Assembly (NCBI GenBank): GCA_002367635.1
Contig: DFDI01000002.1
Coordinates: forward strand, 1 to 37,606
Length of the DNA: 37,606 nucleotides
Origin: Betaproteobacteria bacterium UBA3031
Lineage (GTDB): Bacteria > Pseudomonadota > Gammaproteobacteria > Burkholderiales > Eutrophovitaceae
Direction of reading: 5' to 3'
This document shows, piece by piece, positions 34,050-37,606 of the stretch. Both the position numbers and the translations under genes were made by a program. Below the pieces are notes generated by a model. The model did not search any database, had not been told where the DNA came from, and worked only from the letters and a program-made list of their open reading frames with translations. Every line of letters starts with the position of its first letter. Position 1 is the stretch's first letter.

Positions 34050-35093
34050 TCAAGAATTTTCGTAAATCATCGCAATGTCATCTAGTGATGTCGGTTTGAT
34101 TTTTCCCGAATTGCCCGCGGTGCCGAAAGCCTCAAATCTCGACTTACAAATAGACTTGGCCGCTTCTTTCGCGAGCTTGAGATACTTCCTTGGATCAAAC
34201 TCCCCCTTATTAACATCAAACGCTCGCCTAATAGCGCCAGTCATGGCTAAACGAATATCCGTATCAATATTAATCTTACGAACACCATGTTTAATACCCT
34301 CTTGAATCTCCTCTAAGGGCACACCATAAGTTTCTTTCATCTCGCCACCGTGCTCTCGAATTATCTGCAGCCATTCCTGTGGAACACTCGACGAACCGTG
34401 CATCACAAGGTGCGTATTAGGAATCTTGGCATGTATCGCTCGAATGCGGTCAATAGCCAGAATATCTCCCGTTGGTTTTCGCGTAAATTTATAGGCCCCA
34501 TGTGATGTGCCAATTGCGATGGCGAGTGCATCTACTCCTGTTTTCGCAACAAAGTCCGCAGCCTGCTCTGGATCAGTCAACAACATTTCTCTCGTCAACG
34601 TTCCTTCAGCGCCAGAGCCATCCTCTTTATCTGCCTGCATCGTTTCAAGGGATCCTAAGCAACCCAGCTCACCTTCGACTGAGACACCCACGGCATGCGC
34701 CATGTCCACAACATGCTTAGTAACCGCCACATTATATTCATAAGAAGCCGGTGTTTTCGCATCCTCCTCTAAAGAGCCATCCATCATCACGCTTGAAAAT
34801 CCTGATCGAATAGAACGTTGGCAGACCGCTGGGGACGCGCCATGATCTTGATGCATAACAATGGGAATATCTGGATACTGCTCGATAGCCGCTAAAATAA
34901 GGTGTCGAAGAAAAGGTTCGCCCGCATATTGCCTTGCTCCAGCAGAGGCTTGCATGATAACCGGACTTGAAGTTTCAGACGCGGCCTCCATGATCGCTTG
35001 AACTTGTTCAAGGTTGTTTACATTAAAGGCCGGCACCCCGTAATTATTCTCGGCCGCATGATCAAGCAGTTGTCTCATAGAAACTAAAGCCAT
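34050..35093 (-). CDS. fba: Fructose-bisphosphate aldolase, class II
   Basis: Zinc-dependent aldol cleavage of fructose-1,6-bisphosphate. The 347-residue protein shows MHQDHGAS (79-86) with the metal-site Asp and His, VEGELGCLG (138-146), GTSHGAYK, LVMHGSSSVP and the INIDTDIR phosphate-binding block. It resembles the type B class II subfamily common in proteobacteria. GAGGA lies about 9-13 nt before the ATG. It is 59 bp after pgk with a weak GGGC/GCCC dyad and no T run. No pyk lies between pgk and fba. Confidence 0.95.
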   Translation of the reverse strand: MALVSMRQLLDHAAENNYGVPAFNVNNLEQVQAIMEAASETSSPVIMQASAGARQYAGEPFLRHLILAAIEQYPDIPIVMHQDHGASPAVCQRSIRSGFSSVMMDGSLEEDAKTPASYEYNVAVTKHVVDMAHAVGVSVEGELGCLGSLETMQADKEDGSGAEGTLTREMLLTDPEQAADFVAKTGVDALAIAIGTSHGAYKFTRKPTGDILAIDRIRAIHAKIPNTHLVMHGSSSVPQEWLQIIREHGGEMKETYGVPLEEIQEGIKHGVRKINIDTDIRLAMTGAIRRAFDVNKGEFDPRKYLKLAKEAAKSICKSRFEAFGTAGNSGKIKPTSLDDIAMIYENS

Positions 35094-35152
35094 ATATAAA
35101 GTCCTCTATTAAAATATAGTTCGCATTGGGCCTTCATGAGCCCTGTACATTC

Positions 35153-36340
35153 TTATGTTATCTCAAGCGCTCTTTGTTCAAGCACGTCTAGCGCCGGCAA
35201 GGCTTTCCCCTCTAGGAACTCCAAAAAAGCACCCCCAGCAGTTGAAATATAGTCGATTTTATCAGTCACCCCAAATTTATTAATCGCTGCTATCGTGTCC
35301 CCCCCGCCTGCGATAGAAAAGGCCGCTGACTGACTGACGGCGTTCGACAACGCCCGAGTACCCTCTGAAAACTGATCAAATTCAAAAACCCCTAACGGCC
35401 CGTTCCAAACGATAGTCCCAGCTTCTTTAATTATGCTTGCAATCTCACCCATGGTCTCAGATCCAAAATCAAGGATCAAATCATTATCATTCAAATCATC
35501 AACGTGCTTTCTGGTTGCAACAGCATCTTGACGAAATGCAGTCGCACAAACTACGTCCTTTGGCAACGATATTTGCCCGCCCCTTAACTCAATCTGCTCT
35601 ATGACGGTCCTTGCTTCTTCAGCTAGATCTTTTTCTGCTAGTGAAGCACCTATATTTTTGCCTTTCGCGAACAAAAATGTATTCGCAATGCCTCCTCCTA
35701 GAATCAGATGGTCGACTTTCTTCGCTAACTCCAAGAGTACAGTGAGTTTCGTCGATACCTTAGAGCCTCCAACAATCGCGACTAGCGGCCTCGCCGGTGA
35801 CGCGAGCGCTTGACTTAGCGCTTTAACCTCCCGGACTATTAATGGTCCAGCACATGCTGTTTCAACATGTCGCGCGATGCCATGTGTTGACGCGTGCGCT
35901 CTATGCGCCGCGCCAAAAGCATCGTTCACAAAAATATCACATAATTGAGCCATTTTTCGAGAAAGCACCTCGTCATTCTCGATCTCCCCCAAATTCATTC
36001 GACAATTTTCTAATAACACGATCTGTCCCAACTCAACGGTTACTCCCGATGTCCAATCTTTAATAAGAGGTACATTTGAGCCTAACAATTCCGATAACCG
36101 TTTTGCAACAGGGGAGAGGGAGAACTCCTCTTGAAATGTTCCCGCCTTAGGTCGACCAAGGTGGGATACAACCATAACTGCAGCTCCAGAGGCCATCGCT
36201 CGTTGGATCGCAGGCAGTGACGATACAATTCTTGTGTCATCCGATATCTGATGATTCTCGTTAAATGGAACATTTAAATCAGATCGAATAAGAACACGCT
36301 TACCCAAAAGATCAACTTCATCCAAGGTTTTAAACTTCAT
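35153..36340 (-). CDS. pgk: Phosphoglycerate kinase
   Basis: Transfers phosphate between 1,3-bisphosphoglycerate and ADP; cytosolic. The product of 395 residues starts MKFKTLDEVDLLGKRVLIR with the SDLNVP substrate motif (20-25), SHLGRPK (59-65), VDAFGAAHR and the GGGDTIAAINKFG phosphate loop near the C-terminus. The ATG at 36340 was chosen as it matches the family; a longer reading to 36397 would run into the terminator. The ribosome site is weak. Lies 71 bp after gap, beyond a strong intrinsic terminator, so it must rely on read-through or a promoter inside gap. Confidence 0.96.
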   Translation of the reverse strand: MKFKTLDEVDLLGKRVLIRSDLNVPFNENHQISDDTRIVSSLPAIQRAMASGAAVMVVSHLGRPKAGTFQEEFSLSPVAKRLSELLGSNVPLIKDWTSGVTVELGQIVLLENCRMNLGEIENDEVLSRKMAQLCDIFVNDAFGAAHRAHASTHGIARHVETACAGPLIVREVKALSQALASPARPLVAIVGGSKVSTKLTVLLELAKKVDHLILGGGIANTFLFAKGKNIGASLAEKDLAEEARTVIEQIELRGGQISLPKDVVCATAFRQDAVATRKHVDDLNDNDLILDFGSETMGEIASIIKEAGTIVWNGPLGVFEFDQFSEGTRALSNAVSQSAAFSIAGGGDTIAAINKFGVTDKIDYISTAGGAFLEFLEGKALPALDVLEQRALEIT

Positions 36341-36358
36341 AATTTCGTTTTCAGTGAC

Positions 36359-36394
36359 AAAAAAACAATGGGGCATGCTTAAGCCACGCCCCAT
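36359..36394 (-). terminator. Intrinsic terminator between gap and pgk
   Basis: Minus-strand stem ATGGGGCGTG / CATGCCCCAT (one G.U pair) with a 7-nt loop, followed by TTG then seven T (36365-36359). It starts 17 bp past the gap stop and ends 18 bp before the pgk ATG. It should cut most transcripts after gap and so set a gap:pgk ratio. Confidence 0.8.
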
Positions 36395-36411
36395 CAAGAA
36401 AGTTAAAACTT

Positions 36412-37425
36412 TTACGCTGCAGACATCAATGCTACGGTCGTATCAAGCATTCTGTTAGAAAACCCCCACTCATTATCGTACCAAGAACACACTTTAACCA
36501 GCGTGCCCGCTGAAACCTTCGTTAGGGTCGCATCAAACACGGATGACGCTGGATTATGGTTAAAATCTATAGATACCAAAGGTCCGTCGCTATACTCCAA
36601 AATTCCTTTTAATTTGCCTTCTGAAGCATCTTTAATTTTTTGATTAACCTCTTCTACCGTTGTCGCCCGTTTAGCAACGAACGATAAATCAACAAGCGAA
36701 ACATTAATCGTTGGCACGCGCATCGCGAAGCCATCCAACTTACCATTAAGCTCAGGTAGAACCAAACCAACGGCCGCTGCCGCACCGGTTTTTGTTGGTA
36801 TCATTGACATGGTTGCGGAGCGCGCCCGACGCAAATCCTCGTGATACACATCCGTCAACACCTGATCATTCGTATAGGAGTGAATAGTCGTCATCAACCC
36901 GGTAACAACACCTATTGCGTCGTTAAGCACCTTCACAACCGGGGCAAGACAATTGGTAGTACAAGAGGCATTCGATATCACCTCTGCTCTAGAGGTGAGC
37001 ACTTCATGGTTCACACCATAAACAATAGTGGCATCAACATCTTTGCCGCCAGGTGCAGAGATAATTACTTTCTTAGCCCCAGCCTGAATATGTGCGCTCG
37101 ATTTTTCTTTTGAGGCAAAAAAACCTGTGCACTCCAAAACAACATCGACTTTTAGCTCGCTCCAGGGCAAAGCGCTAGGATTACGTTCGGCAACAACTTT
37201 AATTTTATCTCCATTAACTACAAGGCTATCTCCATCAATAGACACTTCGCCAGGGAATCGGCCGTGAGCCGTGTCATATTGAGTCAAATGCGCATTGGTT
37301 GCCGCGTCACCAAGATCATTAATCGCGACAATCTCAATATCATGTTTCTTACCACCCTCATAATGAGCCCTAAGAATATTTCTTCCAATGCGACCATAAC
37401 CATTAATCGCTACACGTATCGTCAT
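36412..37425 (-). CDS. gap: Glyceraldehyde-3-phosphate dehydrogenase, type I
   Basis: Oxidises glyceraldehyde-3-phosphate with phosphate and NAD to 1,3-bisphosphoglycerate. The 337-residue protein has the Rossmann start INGYGRIGRN (7-16), Asp37 in AINDL, an NAD-type feature, the catalytic Cys155 in SNASCTTNCLAP and the C-terminal SWYDNEWGFSNR. A strong ribosome site, GGGAGGGAG, lies before the ATG. It is the first complete gene after tkt and is followed by the terminator above. It is the glycolytic/gluconeogenic enzyme; an erythrose-4-phosphate dehydrogenase assignment is unlikely. Confidence 0.97.
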   Translation of the reverse strand: MTIRVAINGYGRIGRNILRAHYEGGKKHDIEIVAINDLGDAATNAHLTQYDTAHGRFPGEVSIDGDSLVVNGDKIKVVAERNPSALPWSELKVDVVLECTGFFASKEKSSAHIQAGAKKVIISAPGGKDVDATIVYGVNHEVLTSRAEVISNASCTTNCLAPVVKVLNDAIGVVTGLMTTIHSYTNDQVLTDVYHEDLRRARSATMSMIPTKTGAAAAVGLVLPELNGKLDGFAMRVPTINVSLVDLSFVAKRATTVEEVNQKIKDASEGKLKGILEYSDGPLVSIDFNHNPASSVFDATLTKVSAGTLVKVCSWYDNEWGFSNRMLDTTVALMSAA

Positions 37426-37451
37426 CTGTTAACTCCCTCCCTCAATAATCA

Positions 37452-37478
37452 TGTATAAACTTGCGCGCCAAACGTCAA
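37452..37478 (-). promoter_or_regulatory. Candidate promoter for gap
   Basis: Minus-strand TTGACG (37478-37473) and TATACA (37457-37452) are 15 bp apart, a short spacing. Initiation near 37445 would give a leader of about 20 nt before the gap ATG, including the strong ribosome site. Confidence 0.4.
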
Positions 37479-37493
37479 GATTAAGTTTAGCGC
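37465..37493 (-). repeat. Inverted repeat between tkt and gap
   Basis: GCGCTAAAC (37493-37485) and GTTTGGCGC (37473-37465) on the minus strand form a 9-bp stem with one G.U pair and an 11-nt loop. There is no U-tract after it. It starts directly after the tkt stop and its 3' arm touches the -35 of the candidate gap promoter, so it could be a weak terminator for tkt or an operator. Either reading is inference. Confidence 0.4.
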
Positions 37494-37606
37494 CTAATGT
37501 TTAATCGACTTCACGGCACTCACAATTGCTTGAACGGTGATGCCGAAATGTTCGTATAAGGCCTCCGCAGGCGCTGATTCGCCGAAGGTATCTATCCCCA
37601 CAACCA
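37494..37606 (-). CDS. tkt: Transketolase, C-terminal fragment (cut by right edge)
   Basis: The last 36 codons and stop of a minus-strand gene whose 5' part lies beyond the window. The readable peptide VVGIDTFGESAPAEALYEHF followed by GITVQAIVSAV matches the transketolase C-terminus, where '.G.D.FG.SAP...LY..FGIT' is strongly conserved. The tkt-gap-pgk-fba order fits betaproteobacteria. The stop is TAG at 37496-37494. Confidence 0.85.
   Translation of the reverse strand, partial: VVGIDTFGESAPAEALYEHFGITVQAIVSAVKSIKH

Noticed and set aside
35105..35145. GGGC / GCCC hairpin between pgk and fba as a terminator
   Set aside because: Four-bp stem and no T run on the transcribed strand.
1..37606. 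CRISPR arrays, tRNA or rRNA genes, insertion sequences
   Set aside because: No regularly spaced repeats, no tRNA cloverleaf with a CCA end, no transposase or terminal repeats were found on reading both strands.

Overview
The window is a gene-dense stretch of about 45% GC chromosome carrying 37 supported protein genes, two of them cut by the window edges. There is no rRNA, tRNA, CRISPR array, insertion sequence or prophage. Gene order and content point to a betaproteobacterium. The supporting orders are rnb-tonB-aroE-mtgA, midA with folM-folB-ttcA, metK divergent from two LpxL-like acyltransferases then dapF-DUF484-xerC-hslVU, tkt-gap-pgk-fba followed by purE-purK-purC-tsaC, and an S-adenosylhomocysteine (SAH) riboswitch in front of ahcY. 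Short gaps and many 1-8 bp gene overlaps suggest a compact genome. Species cannot be named from the sequence alone.

Layout. (1) Positions 1-8844, minus strand: a nine-gene run in which transcription passes midA, mpl, yqiA, rnb, a tonB-like gene, aroE, mtgA, lgt and mtnP (mtnP leaves the window). Themes are murein recycling and synthesis, lipoprotein maturation, RNA decay, shikimate and methylthioadenosine salvage. (2) 8970-11029, plus: folM-like pteridine reductase, folB and ttcA. (3) 11138-12376, plus: a class V glyoxylate aminotransferase. (4) 12523-15264, minus: metK then ahcY, with an SAH riboswitch and intrinsic terminator between them. (5) 15342-23223, plus: two LpxL-type acyltransferases, a GNAT acetyltransferase, dapF, DUF484, xerC, a histidine phosphatase, hslV, hslU and a secreted GlcG/HbpS-like protein. 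(6) 23232-27274, minus: larA-like, larC, larE and larB, a complete nickel-pincer cofactor pathway with a candidate client racemase/epimerase. (7) 27478-30485, plus: an IlvD/Edd-type sugar-acid dehydratase and a serine-glyoxylate aminotransferase, divergent from the lar operon across a 203-bp gap with a perfect 10-8-10 palindrome. (8) 30482-37606, minus: tkt (partial), gap, pgk, fba, purE, purK, purC and a long-form threonylcarbamoyl-AMP synthase.

The most distinctive part is the divergent lar / dehydratase / SgaA locus. It could encode an accessory pathway in which a nickel-pincer enzyme interconverts the stereochemistry of a 2-hydroxy acid or sugar acid, a dehydratase then removes water, and glyoxylate is handled by SgaA. 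The substrate cannot be read from sequence. The best-supported regulatory element is the SAH riboswitch, whose pseudoknot strand is also the 5' arm of a terminator, predicting an ON switch for ahcY. The glycolytic cluster has no pyk between pgk and fba, and an intrinsic terminator lies between gap and pgk.
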